40,416 bases of DNA from Spirochaetaceae bacterium. Its GTDB lineage: Bacteria; Spirochaetota; Spirochaetia; SZUA-6; Bin103. Every line of letters starts with the position of its first letter. The first letter of the stretch is position 1. A program made the position numbers and the translations under genes. Shown one piece after another: positions 1 to 7,980 of the stretch. The stretch lies in NCBI GenBank assembly GCA_028818385.1, contig JAPPNY010000008.1, positions 1-40,416 on the forward strand, read 5' to 3'. The notes below the pieces were generated by a model. It was not told the DNA's origin and did no database searches. It saw only the letters and a program-made list of their open reading frames with translations.

Positions 1-6
1 GACCGG

Positions 7-36
7 TTGCCGAAATCTGTCGAACGAACCTACCCT
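7..36 (+). promoter_or_regulatory. weak candidate promoter for the first operon
   Basis: TTGCCG at 7-12 and TACCCT at 31-36, separated by 18 nt. The match to the sigma-70 consensus is weak. It is listed because the same TA-ccT style of -10 box recurs at 2835 and 12906. Nothing else is recognisable in bases 1-107. Confidence 0.25.
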
Positions 37-107
37 ACGCCTGAACAGTTACGAATGGCAAAGCGAGAACTTGATGCTGCCCCCAATCAGTGTCACACTG
101 TGCCCTG

Positions 108-683
108 ATGACCACGCCGATTGCGATGGAACAGCACGCGGCGGACGAGTTGCGCTTCATCCGAACGACGATGGAGCGGGCGGTCCGCTTCGATGCGGTG
201 CCCGGAGTCGGGATGGTCCTGATGGGGAGCGGCGCCGTCGTCGCCTACGGCGCCACCCTGCTGGCACCGGACCACTGGTTGACGATATGGCTCGTGACTG
301 CCGCTGCCGCCTTCATCACCGGAGTGGCGGCGATGGCGCTGAAGGCTCGCCGCGGCGGACTGTCGCTCTGGTCGCGGCCGGCACAGTCGTTCGTCTTCAC
401 GTTCGTGCCGCCGCTGGCCGTCGGCGCGCTGCTCACCGGAGCTCTCGCCGCGGCCGGCGCACACCTGCTGATGCCCGGCTCATGGCTCAGCCTGTACGGC
501 ATCGCCGCCCTCACCGGAGGAGCATTCTCCGTACGGAGCGTGTCGGTCATGGGGACCGGGTTTCTGCTGCTCGGCGCCACCGCCCTTCTTTACCCGGTGG
601 CTGGTCCGGCGCTGATGGTGTGCGGCTTCGGCGTGCTGCACGTGGCGTTCGGCGTCCACATCGCCTATCGACATGGCGGCTGA
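108..683 (+). CDS. six-helix integral membrane protein paired with a regulator
   Basis: This 191-residue protein has a short charged N-terminus (about 30 residues, rich in E and R) and then about six hydrophobic segments, roughly residues 27-47, 55-75, 88-112, 122-140, 145-165 and 168-185. I see no catalytic motif and do not recognise a named family. The ATG at 108 is used. A GTG at 90 and an ATG at 126 are in frame, and none has a good ribosome binding site. The winged-helix regulator follows after 42 nt. Small membrane proteins next to one-domain HTH regulators are common, and the regulator may control this gene or sense its substrate. Function is unknown. Confidence 0.75.
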   Translation: MTTPIAMEQHAADELRFIRTTMERAVRFDAVPGVGMVLMGSGAVVAYGATLLAPDHWLTIWLVTAAAAFITGVAAMALKARRGGLSLWSRPAQSFVFTFVPPLAVGALLTGALAAAGAHLLMPGSWLSLYGIAALTGGAFSVRSVSVMGTGFLLLGATALLYPVAGPALMVCGFGVLHVAFGVHIAYRHGG

Positions 684-715
684 CCATGCTTTCGCCGCGA
701 CCGTGCTTTCGCCGC
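682..715 (+). repeat. 17-bp tandem duplication between two genes
   Basis: Two near-identical copies of GACCNNGCTTTCGCCGC lie head to tail at 682-698 and 699-715. The start of a third (GACCGTGCC) runs into the ATG at 726. The copies fill the gap between the membrane protein and the regulator. Confidence 0.6.
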
Positions 716-725
716 TGACCGTGCC

Positions 726-1166
726 ATGACCGCTCCCGCCGACGCCCTCCGGTCGCGCGACCTGGCGCAGGGGCTGGCCGCCACCGCGAGGACATTTGAT
801 GCGGTGGTGCACGAGCGCACCCGGCTGGCAATCCTCAGCGCGCTGTCCGCCGCCCGCTCCATGAGCTTTCGGGAGTTGAAGTCGCTGCTCGGCGTCACCG
901 ACGGCAACCTCAGCGTGCATGCCCGCAAGCTGGAGGACGCCGGCTACATCGCGGTGCGCAAGGGGTTCCGCGGGCGTCAGCCCCGAACCACGTTTGCACT
1001 GACGCCAGAGGGTCGCCAGGCGCTCGAGGCGTACGTCAGGCACATGGAGGCACTGATCTCGGCGATCGGCCGGATCGGCCGTGGTCCTGCGGATGGCCCG
1101 GATGCCGGGGCTGGAGACGACCCGGCCCCGCACCCGCTCCCTGCCGGCGCCATGGGAAGGTCGTGA
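726..1166 (+). CDS. winged-helix transcriptional regulator
   Basis: This 146-residue protein has one winged helix-turn-helix domain at about residues 22-105. The recognition region reads [20 protein letters not shown], followed by a wing with [20 protein letters not shown] and [11 protein letters not shown]. This is the pattern of the short MarR/PadR-like 'HTH_27' regulators that lack a ligand domain. The C-terminal 35 residues are Pro/Gly/Ala rich and probably disordered. Its stop codon overlaps the start of the prenyltransferase gene (TGATG), so the two are translationally coupled. It probably regulates its own operon; the target is an inference. Confidence 0.85.
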   Translation: MTAPADALRSRDLAQGLAATARTFDAVVHERTRLAILSALSAARSMSFRELKSLLGVTDGNLSVHARKLEDAGYIAVRKGFRGRQPRTTFALTPEGRQALEAYVRHMEALISAIGRIGRGPADGPDAGAGDDPAPHPLPAGAMGRS

Positions 1167-2020
1167 TGCCGGGCCGCCAGGACGGGACGGTGAACGGTCA
1201 ACGGCATGCCAACGGGGCCGGGGGCGGCCGCCCCAGGCACGTGGGCATCATCATGGACGGCAATGGGCGCTGGGCGCAGGCCCGGTCCCTGTCCCGATAT
1301 GACGGGTACCGGGCCGGTACCGACGCGGTGCGCGAGACGGTGGAGTTCGCTGCCGATCTCGGCGTCGATGTGCTGACCCTGTACGCGTTCTCGTCCGACA
1401 ACTGGCGCCGTCCGTCCGCCGAGGTGCATCTCCTGTTGTCCCTGTTTCAGTGGTACCTGCAGCGCGAGACCAGCAACTGCGTCCGGCAGGGAGTACGTGT
1501 TTCGTTCATCGGCCGCCGCGATCGTTTCCCCATGGCGCTGCAACGCGAGATCGAGCGTAGCGAGTCCGCGACACGCGACTGCGCCCGGCTGCTCCTGCGC
1601 ATCGCGGCCGACTACTCGGCTCGCGATGCGATCCTGTCCGCCGCCGCGTTGCTCGCCGCCGGCGACACGCCGACACGGCCCGACTTTGCCCGCATGCTGA
1701 CGGGCGGCGACGGCGCACTGGGCGAGGTCGACCTGATCGTACGGACCGGCGGCGAGCAGCGGCTGAGCGACTTTCTGCTCTGGGAGGCCGCTTATGCGGA
1801 GCTCGTCTTCACGCCTACGCTGTGGCCGGATTTCAAGCGGGCCGATCTGGCGGATGCCCTGGACGAATTTCGCAGGCGGGAGCGGCGTTTCGGCGGGATC
1901 GTGCCGTGTCGGCATGCGCCTTCGGGCCGACGGAAGCGCGAGCAAGCGGTAGGCTGGCAGCCAGCAGAGCATCCGGGGAAAGAGATGGTCGCCGGCGCGA
2001 GCCAGCTCTCCCCAGAGTGA
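1166..2020 (+). CDS. cis-prenyltransferase (UppS-like isoprenyl transferase), divergent
   Basis: This 284-residue member of the undecaprenyl diphosphate synthase family condenses isopentenyl diphosphate units onto an allylic primer, making polyprenyl carriers for cell-wall and glycan assembly. The motifs match in order: [13 protein letters not shown] (D31, N33, R35), [10 protein letters not shown], and [23 protein letters not shown] with R193, R199, S201 and E212. Two conserved places differ. The His of the usual RxxGHxxG motif is Tyr48, and the usual NYGGR is DYSAR (about 149-153). The last 35-40 residues extend past the family's normal end. The start is taken at ATG 1166, overlapping the regulator's stop; a GTG at 1163 is possible. 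It lies outside the usual frr-cdsA-dxr context, so it may be a second, specialised enzyme. Confidence 0.85.
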   Translation: MPGRQDGTVNGQRHANGAGGGRPRHVGIIMDGNGRWAQARSLSRYDGYRAGTDAVRETVEFAADLGVDVLTLYAFSSDNWRRPSAEVHLLLSLFQWYLQRETSNCVRQGVRVSFIGRRDRFPMALQREIERSESATRDCARLLLRIAADYSARDAILSAAALLAAGDTPTRPDFARMLTGGDGALGEVDLIVRTGGEQRLSDFLLWEAAYAELVFTPTLWPDFKRADLADALDEFRRRERRFGGIVPCRHAPSGRRKREQAVGWQPAEHPGKEMVAGASQLSPE

Positions 2021-2028
2021 GGTAACCC

Positions 2029-2448
2029 ATGCCATACGACCCCGTGTTGGTGCAGCCCATGCGTGACGAGCTCGCGCGCATCGGCGTCACCGAGCTGATC
2101 GTTCCCGAAGACGTTGACCGGTTCATGGAGACCACGGAAGGAACCGCGTTCCTGGTGGTGAACTCGGTGTGCGGATGCGCCGCCGGCAGTGCCCGGCCGG
2201 CGGTGGCGTTGGCGCTGCAGCAGGACCCCAAGCCGCAGCGTGTCGGGACCGTGTTCGCCGGACAGGATCTGGACGCGACCGAGCGGGCGCGCGGCTACTT
2301 TGCCGACTATCCGCCTTCAAGCCCTTCGTTCGCGCTGTTCCGGGACGGCGAGCTGGTGCACCTGTTCCCCCGGCATCGCATCGAAGGGCGCGACCCGCGG
2401 TCCATTGCCGCCGACCTGAGAGAGGTGTTCGACCGTCATTGCGACTGA
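2029..2448 (+). CDS. bacilliredoxin (BrxA/BrxB, YphP/YqiW family)
   Basis: This 139-residue protein has the family layout: N-terminal [13 protein letters not shown], then the thiol site [16 protein letters not shown] with the C48-G49-C50 motif, then a thioredoxin-like C-terminal half ([38 protein letters not shown]). In Bacillus these proteins remove bacillithiol from oxidised protein cysteines. The length fits the family. A GAGGT ribosome binding site lies just before the ATG, and the prenyltransferase gene ends 8 nt upstream. The family call is firm; whether this organism makes bacillithiol cannot be told from the window. Confidence 0.9.
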   Translation: MPYDPVLVQPMRDELARIGVTELIVPEDVDRFMETTEGTAFLVVNSVCGCAAGSARPAVALALQQDPKPQRVGTVFAGQDLDATERARGYFADYPPSSPSFALFRDGELVHLFPRHRIEGRDPRSIAADLREVFDRHCD

Positions 2449-2486
2449 GCTGGTCGAATGCCATGTCGGGTGGAGGAGATCCCGGG

Positions 2487-2786
2487 GTGGGTGAGCGGCA
2501 GTCGTTCGCGGCGCCCGAGCACCGGCACCTCGGCGAGTTGCATGGGATCACGGTCGTGGTCGATACCGACGGGCCGGTGTACGTCGGCCGCTTCTTCGAG
2601 GAGCGTGATGGCTCCCTGCTGCTGCTGGACGCCGCATCGCACGAGGAAGGCGCCGGCGGTGTCACGAAAGCGGCCTACCTTGCCAGAGCGGCCGAGTACG
2701 GCGTCTGGAAGCAGTATCCCAGCGTATCCGTGCCGCGATCCAGCGTGACTGCGATATGTCCCCTGGCCGACATCGACACGCCGTGA
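2487..2786 (+). CDS. small beta-rich protein, possibly Sm/Lsm-like barrel
   Basis: This 99-residue protein is largely alternating hydrophobic beta strands: [34 protein letters not shown], and a closing [18 protein letters not shown] short helical [13 protein letters not shown] lies between them. The order 'modify X, record as Y, C-terminal arginine/serine strand' resembles small uncharacterised Lsm-like proteins seen near housekeeping genes of other phyla. That is my impression, not a proven match. The GTG at 2487 is chosen because an AGGAG at 2474-2478 sits 8 nt before it. An in-frame ATG at 2463 has no such site. Confidence 0.65.
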   Translation: MGERQSFAAPEHRHLGELHGITVVVDTDGPVYVGRFFEERDGSLLLLDAASHEEGAGGVTKAAYLARAAEYGVWKQYPSVSVPRSSVTAICPLADIDTP

Positions 2787-2811
2787 CCGGCGCCCGAACC
2801 CGCGCCTGCGC

Positions 2812-2840
2812 TTGAATCGATCCGCGGCTGGCCCTACCTT
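2812..2840 (+). promoter_or_regulatory. candidate promoter of the cytochrome/Tat operon
   Basis: TTGAAT at 2812-2817 and TACCTT at 2835-2840 with a 17-nt spacer, 13 nt before the lipoprotein ATG. The match is moderate. Confidence 0.35.
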
Positions 2841-2853
2841 GGAATAGGGTCTC

Positions 2854-3480
2854 ATGGGTTCGAATGCTGGCCGGCAGCCCGCCCTCCTCGCGGTCACGCT
2901 GACGGCGTTGCTGTCGCTTGCGGGCTGTGATCGAGAGGTCGAGGTCCGCACCTACCGGGAAGTGACCGTAGCGCCGACGCCGGTCGGTGCGCTGTTCGAC
3001 TCGACCGGCGGCGAGACCGGCTCGGGAACCGGAAGCGAGAGCTGGCGGTGGGTCGCTCCGACCGGCTGGAACGAACTGCCGGGAGACGGGCTTCGCTTGG
3101 CCCGGTTCGGGCTGCCGGGAGGCGGGGAGAGTAACGTGGTGGTGCTGGCAGGCGACGCCGGCGGCGTGGAAGCCAACGTGCGCCGCTGGCTCACGCAGCT
3201 CGGGCTGGACCTGCCGCCCGAACGGGTGCGGGCACTCCTCGGCGATGCGGTGTCCGTTCGGGGTGATCTCGACTTCACCGTGTTCGACTTCACGTCGCTG
3301 GTCGCCGGCCGCGACAACACGGCATTTCTGACGGCGATCGCCTCGGTAGGCGGGCAAACCATGTTCGTCAAGGCCGAGGCGCCGGCCGGCGTCCTGATCG
3401 AACAGCGCTCCTCCTTCGTGGACCTCCTGAACTCGCTCGGTCCGCGTTCGTCCGGTAGCGGATACGGCAACCAGGGATAG
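2854..3480 (+). CDS. lipoprotein of unknown function, first gene of the ResB/CcsA operon
   Basis: This 208-residue protein begins with a lipoprotein signal peptide ending in the lipobox LSLAGC (Cys at about residue 25), so it should be membrane-anchored in the periplasm or outer leaflet. The mature part has a Ser/Gly/Thr-rich linker (about 45-60), then a globular segment opening RWVAPTGWNELPGDGLRLARF. That opening resembles exported proteins found with cytochrome c assembly genes. I see no cysteine pair or haem motif, so it is not an obvious thioredoxin (CcsX/ResA). resB starts 6 nt after its stop, so the genes are co-transcribed. A role in cytochrome c maturation is inferred only from position. 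Confidence 0.75.
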   Translation: MGSNAGRQPALLAVTLTALLSLAGCDREVEVRTYREVTVAPTPVGALFDSTGGETGSGTGSESWRWVAPTGWNELPGDGLRLARFGLPGGGESNVVVLAGDAGGVEANVRRWLTQLGLDLPPERVRALLGDAVSVRGDLDFTVFDFTSLVAGRDNTAFLTAIASVGGQTMFVKAEAPAGVLIEQRSSFVDLLNSLGPRSSGSGYGNQG

Positions 3481-3486
3481 GGACCG

Positions 3487-4632
3487 ATGTGGGTTCAGGC
3501 GATGAGGCGCAGTCCGCTGCTCAGGGCCGCGATAGACCTCCGCGTCACCGTGATCTCGCTGGCGCTGCTGTTCCTGCTGACCCTGCTCGGCACGTTCCAT
3601 CAAGTGTCGCACGGTCTGTACGACGCCCAGCAGCGCTACTTCGGAGCCTGGATCACGCTGGTCGGCGGCATCGTGCCGCTGCCCGGTGCTCAGCTCGTGT
3701 TGTGGGTCCTGTTCGTCAACCTGGTGGCGGTTACGGCCGTCCGCTTCGTCTACCGGTGGTCGCGCGTGGGCATCCTGATCACCCATCTCGGCATGTTCGT
3801 GATGTTCTTCGGGATGTTCTTCACTTCCTACTTCGCGCAGGAGTCCTTCCTGCGGCTGCAGGAGGGAGAGTGGCGCAACACCAGCGAGGACTACCACGAG
3901 TGGGAGGTGGCCGCCTGGCGCGAGGGGGCGGAGGGCCGGGACGTCAGCGCGGTCGATCTGCGGCGGCTCGTACGCGGGGACCATGTGGCCCTGCCGGCGC
4001 TCGGCCTGACCATGCTGGTCGAGGAGAACCACCCGAGCGCGGACGCATACCTGCCGGCGGAAGGGCAGCGCAGCCCGTTCCTGAACGCCCGCGGCATCGC
4101 CGAGTTGCGGCCGCGGCGGCGCTCGGTCCGCCCGGAGGAGAACCAGCCGGGGGCCATCCTGCACGTCAGCAGAGGCTCGGAACGCGCCTCGCTCGCGCTG
4201 TGGGCCCTCGATCCCGCGCCAACCGGCGTGACGCTGGACGGCACGCGGTACTCGTTCTCCCTGCGCCGTACGCGCTACGAGTTGCCGGCGCTCATCGGCC
4301 TGCAGGACTTCCGTGCCGAATTCCATCCGGGCACCGACACCCCGCGTTCGTTCGAGAGCGACGTGATCGTCGAGGCACCCGGCACGCGGCGACCCGTGCT
4401 TATCTCGATGAACAAGCCGCTCCGGTTCGGCGGGTTCACGTTCTATCAGGCTTCCTACGAGTTCGACGCGACCGGCGCCGCCTACTCGACACTGGCGGTG
4501 GTGGAGAACCGCGGCCGCATCGTGCCGTACGTGGCCACCGCCGTGATCAGCATCGGTCTGATCGTGCACTTCGTCCAGACCCTGGTGCGACCCGGCCGTC
4601 GGCGCCGCACCGCGGAACCGGAGTCGTCATGA
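3487..4632 (+). CDS. resB: ResB/Ccs1-type cytochrome c biogenesis protein
   Basis: This 381-residue protein has three N-terminal membrane helices (about 17-40, 57-82, 94-115), a long periplasmic domain (about 116-340) and a final helix (about 342-362). That is the ResB layout. With CcsA it delivers haem to apocytochrome c outside the membrane (system II). The stretch LNARGIAELRPRRRS and the late SMNKPLRFGGFTFYQASYE match the ResB family, in which 'P...GwtFyQ.sY' is typical. The stop overlaps the ccsA start (ATGA). At 381 residues it is shorter than many ResB proteins (450-550), as in lineages where CcsA carries the extra domain. Confidence 0.88.
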   Translation: MWVQAMRRSPLLRAAIDLRVTVISLALLFLLTLLGTFHQVSHGLYDAQQRYFGAWITLVGGIVPLPGAQLVLWVLFVNLVAVTAVRFVYRWSRVGILITHLGMFVMFFGMFFTSYFAQESFLRLQEGEWRNTSEDYHEWEVAAWREGAEGRDVSAVDLRRLVRGDHVALPALGLTMLVEENHPSADAYLPAEGQRSPFLNARGIAELRPRRRSVRPEENQPGAILHVSRGSERASLALWALDPAPTGVTLDGTRYSFSLRRTRYELPALIGLQDFRAEFHPGTDTPRSFESDVIVEAPGTRRPVLISMNKPLRFGGFTFYQASYEFDATGAAYSTLAVVENRGRIVPYVATAVISIGLIVHFVQTLVRPGRRRRTAEPESS

Positions 4633-6647
4633 GCGCCGGCGCAGCCCCGCTGATCGGATCCGCCTCCGGCATGACCCGTTCCACCCGCGTTCTCCTGCTC
4701 TGCCTGCTGGCGGTGCTCGGACTGCTTGCGGTGTCGATGATCGGGCGCTTCGGGCGCGGCGACCGCTCCACCGGGTATGTGCCTCCCGAGCCGTGGCTTG
4801 CCAGCGCAGAGGCGCTCCGGCCGCTGCTGGTGATCGAGGACGGGCGTCCCAAGCCGCTCGACAGCTACGCGCGCAACACACTGCTGCGGTACTCCGGCCG
4901 CGAGCGCTACGCGGGCCAGTCCGCGATCGACTGGTTCGCGCGCGTGCTGCTCGCGCCACAGGAGACCTATCGCGACGAGGTGTTCCTGGTCGACAACCCG
5001 GAGGTGCTGGAGGCGATCGGCGTGACATCGCGTGGCCGCGCCCGCTACAGCTTCGAGGAACTGCGGGCCGGGGGGCTGGAGCTCGAGGAGCTGGCTGCCC
5101 TGGCGTCGGAGTTGCCGGCCGAGGAGCGCAGCCCCGTGCAGCGCGAGTTGATCCGCGTCTGGAACAACCTGGTCGAGTTCTCCGGGCTTCTCGCCGCGTT
5201 CGGCTTCACCTATCCGGACGAGCGGGCGTTCTTCGTCGATTCGGACCAGGCTGCAGAAATCCTGCAGTTGCCCGGCCCCGGCCCGTACAGTTACCTGGAC
5301 CTGGCGCTCCGTCGGCCACTCCTGGAGGAACGGGCCGCCGACGCCATCGATCAGCACGGCCGTTCCGGAACGCTCGGCGCCACCGACGCGACCCTGTTGC
5401 GGCTGGTGCAGAACGTCCGCCTCTGGGACCAGACGTACGGCATGTTGCCACTGCCGCTGATCCCGATGATGACGCCGGAGGGCGAACGCTGGCTGAGCCC
5501 GTGGCAGGCTCTCCGGCAGCCGCAGACCACGCCGCAGGTCGCCGAGGAGCTCACCGCGCTCAGGGACCTGCAGGTTGCCTATGTCGAGGAGCGGCAGACG
5601 CGCTTCGACTTGGCGGCGCAGACCTTCGTACGCGTCCAGGAGGAGCGGCTCGGGACCGCTATGGTGCTGCCCCAGCCCGCACTGGAGCTGTTCTACCGGA
5701 AGGTGGATCCCCTCTCCTACACCCGCTGGGCCTACCTGCTGGGCATGGCGCTGGCGCTCCTGGCCATGTTGGTCTCCCGCCCGATGGTGGAGCGGGCGAG
5801 CGTCGGTGCCCTGGCGCTGGGATTCCTCGTCCACACCGGCGGCATCCTGCTGCGCATGATCATCAGCGGCAGGCCGCCGGTCACCACGTTGTACGAGACG
5901 TTCGTGTTCGTGTCCTGGGGAGCGGCCGGAGCGGGTCTGTTCCTGCGCTACCGGGGCAATCGCGTGGGCGCCGTCAGCGGGATGGCGATCGGCTTCCTGC
6001 TGCTGTGGATCTCCGGCAAGTTCGCCGCCGAGGGCGACACGCTGCGGCAGCTCCAGGCGGTGCTGGACACCAACTTCTGGCTGTCCACCCACGTGGTGGT
6101 GATCACGCTCGGATACTGCGCCTGCGTCTTCGCGGGGTTCGTCGGGCACGTCTACCTGTTCCAGTACGTCGAGGCGCGCGGCGACCGTTCGCGCCTGCGC
6201 CAGACCTACCGGCTTCTGTTCGGAGCGCTGGCGTTCGGGCTGATCCTGTCGTTCGCGGGCACCATGCTGGGCGGGATCTGGGCCGACCAGTCGTGGGGGC
6301 GTTTCTGGGGATGGGACCCCAAGGAGAACGGCGCGCTGATGATCGTGCTGTGGTGCGCGATTCTGTTCCACGCGCGTCTCGGCAAGATGATCGGTGAGTA
6401 CGGCATGGCGGTCGGTTCGGTGATCGGCATCATGGTGGTGATGCTCGCCTGGTTCGGGATCAACGAGCTCGGCGTGGGCCTGCACTCCTATGGGTTCACC
6501 GAGGGGGTGCTTCCCGGCCTTCTGATCTACGGGGGAATCGAGGTCGTGTTCCTCTCGGCCATCGCCCTGCTGGTCCGCCGCCGACTGCAGCACCCGTCCG
6601 GCGCGGCCGTGCGGACGCCGAGGACGCCCACGGTCCAGCGGGGATGA
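4629..6647 (+). CDS. ccsA: CcsA/ResC-type cytochrome c assembly (haem handling) protein with long N-terminal domain
   Basis: This 672-residue protein has one N-terminal anchor (about 20-40), then roughly 310 residues of mostly helical periplasmic sequence, then a CcsA domain of about eight membrane helices (about 360-655). The tryptophan-rich haem-handling motif reads WGWDPKEN at about 560-567. Candidate haem-ligand histidines are in VHTGGILLR, FWLSTHVVV and LFHARLG. The N-terminal domain roughly doubles the usual length (300-350), as in Bacteroidetes-type fused proteins. The start overlaps the resB stop (ATGA), and the stop overlaps tatC in the same way. It works with ResB to attach haem to CXXCH apoproteins; no such cytochrome is in the window. 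Confidence 0.9.
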   Translation: MSAGAAPLIGSASGMTRSTRVLLLCLLAVLGLLAVSMIGRFGRGDRSTGYVPPEPWLASAEALRPLLVIEDGRPKPLDSYARNTLLRYSGRERYAGQSAIDWFARVLLAPQETYRDEVFLVDNPEVLEAIGVTSRGRARYSFEELRAGGLELEELAALASELPAEERSPVQRELIRVWNNLVEFSGLLAAFGFTYPDERAFFVDSDQAAEILQLPGPGPYSYLDLALRRPLLEERAADAIDQHGRSGTLGATDATLLRLVQNVRLWDQTYGMLPLPLIPMMTPEGERWLSPWQALRQPQTTPQVAEELTALRDLQVAYVEERQTRFDLAAQTFVRVQEERLGTAMVLPQPALELFYRKVDPLSYTRWAYLLGMALALLAMLVSRPMVERASVGALALGFLVHTGGILLRMIISGRPPVTTLYETFVFVSWGAAGAGLFLRYRGNRVGAVSGMAIGFLLLWISGKFAAEGDTLRQLQAVLDTNFWLSTHVVVITLGYCACVFAGFVGHVYLFQYVEARGDRSRLRQTYRLLFGALAFGLILSFAGTMLGGIWADQSWGRFWGWDPKENGALMIVLWCAILFHARLGKMIGEYGMAVGSVIGIMVVMLAWFGINELGVGLHSYGFTEGVLPGLLIYGGIEVVFLSAIALLVRRRLQHPSGAAVRTPRTPTVQRG

Positions 6648-7405
6648 GCCCGACCACGACCAGGCCGCGTTCGCCCGAACGCCACATGACGTTCCTGGAG
6701 CACGCCGAAGAGTTGCGGCGGCGGCTGATCGTGTCCGTGATCGCCGCGCTGGTGGCCGCCGGGGTCTGCTACGGGTTCTACGAGTGGATCCTGAACCTGC
6801 TGCTCGCGCCCCTGGCGGCGATCCAGGAGCGGCTCGGCGAGCAGCAGCTCTATGCGACCTCGCTGTTCGAGGGGTTCCTGGTGCGGATGAAGGTTGCCCT
6901 GCTGGCCGGCGTCGTCGCGTCGCTGCCGGTGCATGCCTACAATGTGATCCGGTTCGTGTTTCCCGCCCTGCAGCGCAAGGAGCGGAGAGTGATCGCGGCC
7001 GCGCTCTGGGCAAGCATGGTCCTGGTCTGCGGCGGGTTTCTCTACGGGTACCACCAGGTGCTGCCGTTGTCGGTCGACTTTCTCACGGGCTCGGGATTCA
7101 TCCCGGAGCGGGTGGGGATACTGCTGAGCTACGACCGCAACGTGTTCTTCCTGCTGCAGATCCTGTTGATGTTCGCGCTCGTGTTCCAGATGCCGGTGGT
7201 GCTGTTGCTGTTGCTGCGCGGGGGCGTGGTGACCCGCCGCGCGCTGCTCCGCGCGAGCCGCTTCGCAATCGTCGGAATCTTCGGGATGGCGGCCCTGATC
7301 ACGCCGCCGGACGTCGTGTCGCAGATCGGCCTGGCGCTGCCGATGGTGGCGATGTTCTTCCTGACCATCCTGATCGCCCGCATTCTGCGGTTTGGAGGCG
7401 GCTGA
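6644..7405 (+). CDS. tatC: twin-arginine translocase subunit TatC
   Basis: This 253-residue protein has six predicted membrane helices and the family's N-terminal signature MTFLEHAEELRRRLI (from residue 15). The conserved Glu of that loop binds twin-arginine signal peptides. TatC with TatA/TatB exports folded, often cofactor-bearing proteins. Also typical are the loop VRMKVALLAG and the late ALITPPDVVSQIGLALPM. The start at 6644 overlaps the ccsA stop (ATGA). The ATG at 6686 would leave out 14 charged residues and is possible. Placement after the cytochrome genes makes a periplasmic redox-protein assembly operon. Confidence 0.95.
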   Translation: MSPTTTRPRSPERHMTFLEHAEELRRRLIVSVIAALVAAGVCYGFYEWILNLLLAPLAAIQERLGEQQLYATSLFEGFLVRMKVALLAGVVASLPVHAYNVIRFVFPALQRKERRVIAAALWASMVLVCGGFLYGYHQVLPLSVDFLTGSGFIPERVGILLSYDRNVFFLLQILLMFALVFQMPVVLLLLLRGGVVTRRALLRASRFAIVGIFGMAALITPPDVVSQIGLALPMVAMFFLTILIARILRFGGG

Positions 7406-7719
7406 TGTTCGGTCTCGGGCTCTGGGAGATCGGCATCATCGCGCTGGTGATCGTGCTGTTCGTGAAGCCGAGCGAGCTGCCGCGCGCGGCGCGCACGGTC
7501 GGACGGGTCGTGCGGAAGGTCCAGACCGCGTCCGCGCGCGCCAAGGCGGAGATGCGCCAGCTCGGCGCCGCCCTCGAACAGGCGGACCAGGAGCGCTCCG
7601 GGGCGACGCCGCCGGATGGCGCGATTCACCCCATGCAGACCCGGCCTGCGGAGGAAGACGGGGACGCGGGACAGGGGTATATTGACAAGACCTCGTCCGG
7701 AGACGCGGTAGAGAGGTAG
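7405..7719 (+). CDS. TatA/TatB-type translocase subunit (first copy)
   Basis: This 104-residue protein has one N-terminal membrane helix (about 5-20: WEIGIIALVIVLFVKP), a hinge SELPRAARTVGRV, an amphipathic helix rich in Arg/Lys/Ala to about residue 60, and a polar tail. The Glu at about residue 8 favours a TatB-like role, but TatA and TatB cannot be separated by eye. The TGATG overlap couples it to tatC. A second, shorter paralogue follows after 5 nt, so the operon would supply a complete TatABC. Confidence 0.88.
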   Translation: MFGLGLWEIGIIALVIVLFVKPSELPRAARTVGRVVRKVQTASARAKAEMRQLGAALEQADQERSGATPPDGAIHPMQTRPAEEDGDAGQGYIDKTSSGDAVER

Positions 7720-7724
7720 CAAGC

Positions 7725-7949
7725 ATGCTTGGTCATCCGGAGATACTGATCGTCGGCGTGATCGTCCTGGTGCTGTTCGGCGCCTCGGCGATCCCGCGAT
7801 TCGCGCGCTCGATCGGCCGCGCCAAGGCGGAGTTCGAGAAGGGTCTGACGACCGGCCAGAAGGACGCCGAAGGCGCGGAAGGCGACCGCAAGGCACTGCA
7901 GGACGCGGCGGAGTCCGACGGCAGGGCAAATAGCGGCGGGACGAAGTAG
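7725..7949 (+). CDS. tatA: TatA-type translocase subunit (second copy)
   Basis: This 74-residue protein has the TatA form: PEILIVGVIVLVLFGASAIPRFARSIGRAKAEFEKGL, i.e. a single membrane helix, a hinge with FGASAIP, then an amphipathic helix and a charged tail. TatA polymerises to form the passage used by folded Tat substrates. GAGAGG at 7711-7716 provides the ribosome binding site. It is the last gene of the operon and faces coaBC tail to tail. Confidence 0.92.
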   Translation: MLGHPEILIVGVIVLVLFGASAIPRFARSIGRAKAEFEKGLTTGQKDAEGAEGDRKALQDAAESDGRANSGGTK

Positions 7950-7980
7950 CCGGACTTCAGGGGAGTAGCCGGACCTCAGG
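7945..7980. repeat. tandem duplication carrying two stop codons
   Basis: AGTAGCCGGACTTCAGG at 7945 recurs with one change at 7964 (unit about 19 bp). The first copy contains the TAG of the upstream tatA. The second contains the TGA of coaBC read on the other strand. No U-rich terminator is visible between the convergent genes. Confidence 0.6.

Noticed and set aside
71..718. Overlapping frame in the first membrane-protein region
   Set aside because: Arg-rich and low-complexity, and it begins at a TTG; the frame from 108 gives regular membrane helices.
2850..2870. GGGTTCGAATGC resembling a tRNA T-loop
   Set aside because: No matching acceptor or anticodon stems surround it, and it lies at the start of the lipoprotein gene.
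3489..4628. A continuous frame joining resB-region DNA to ccsA
   Set aside because: The first 380 codons are Arg/Ala/Gly-rich out-of-frame sequence over resB. The real ccsA starts at the ATGA overlap at 4629.
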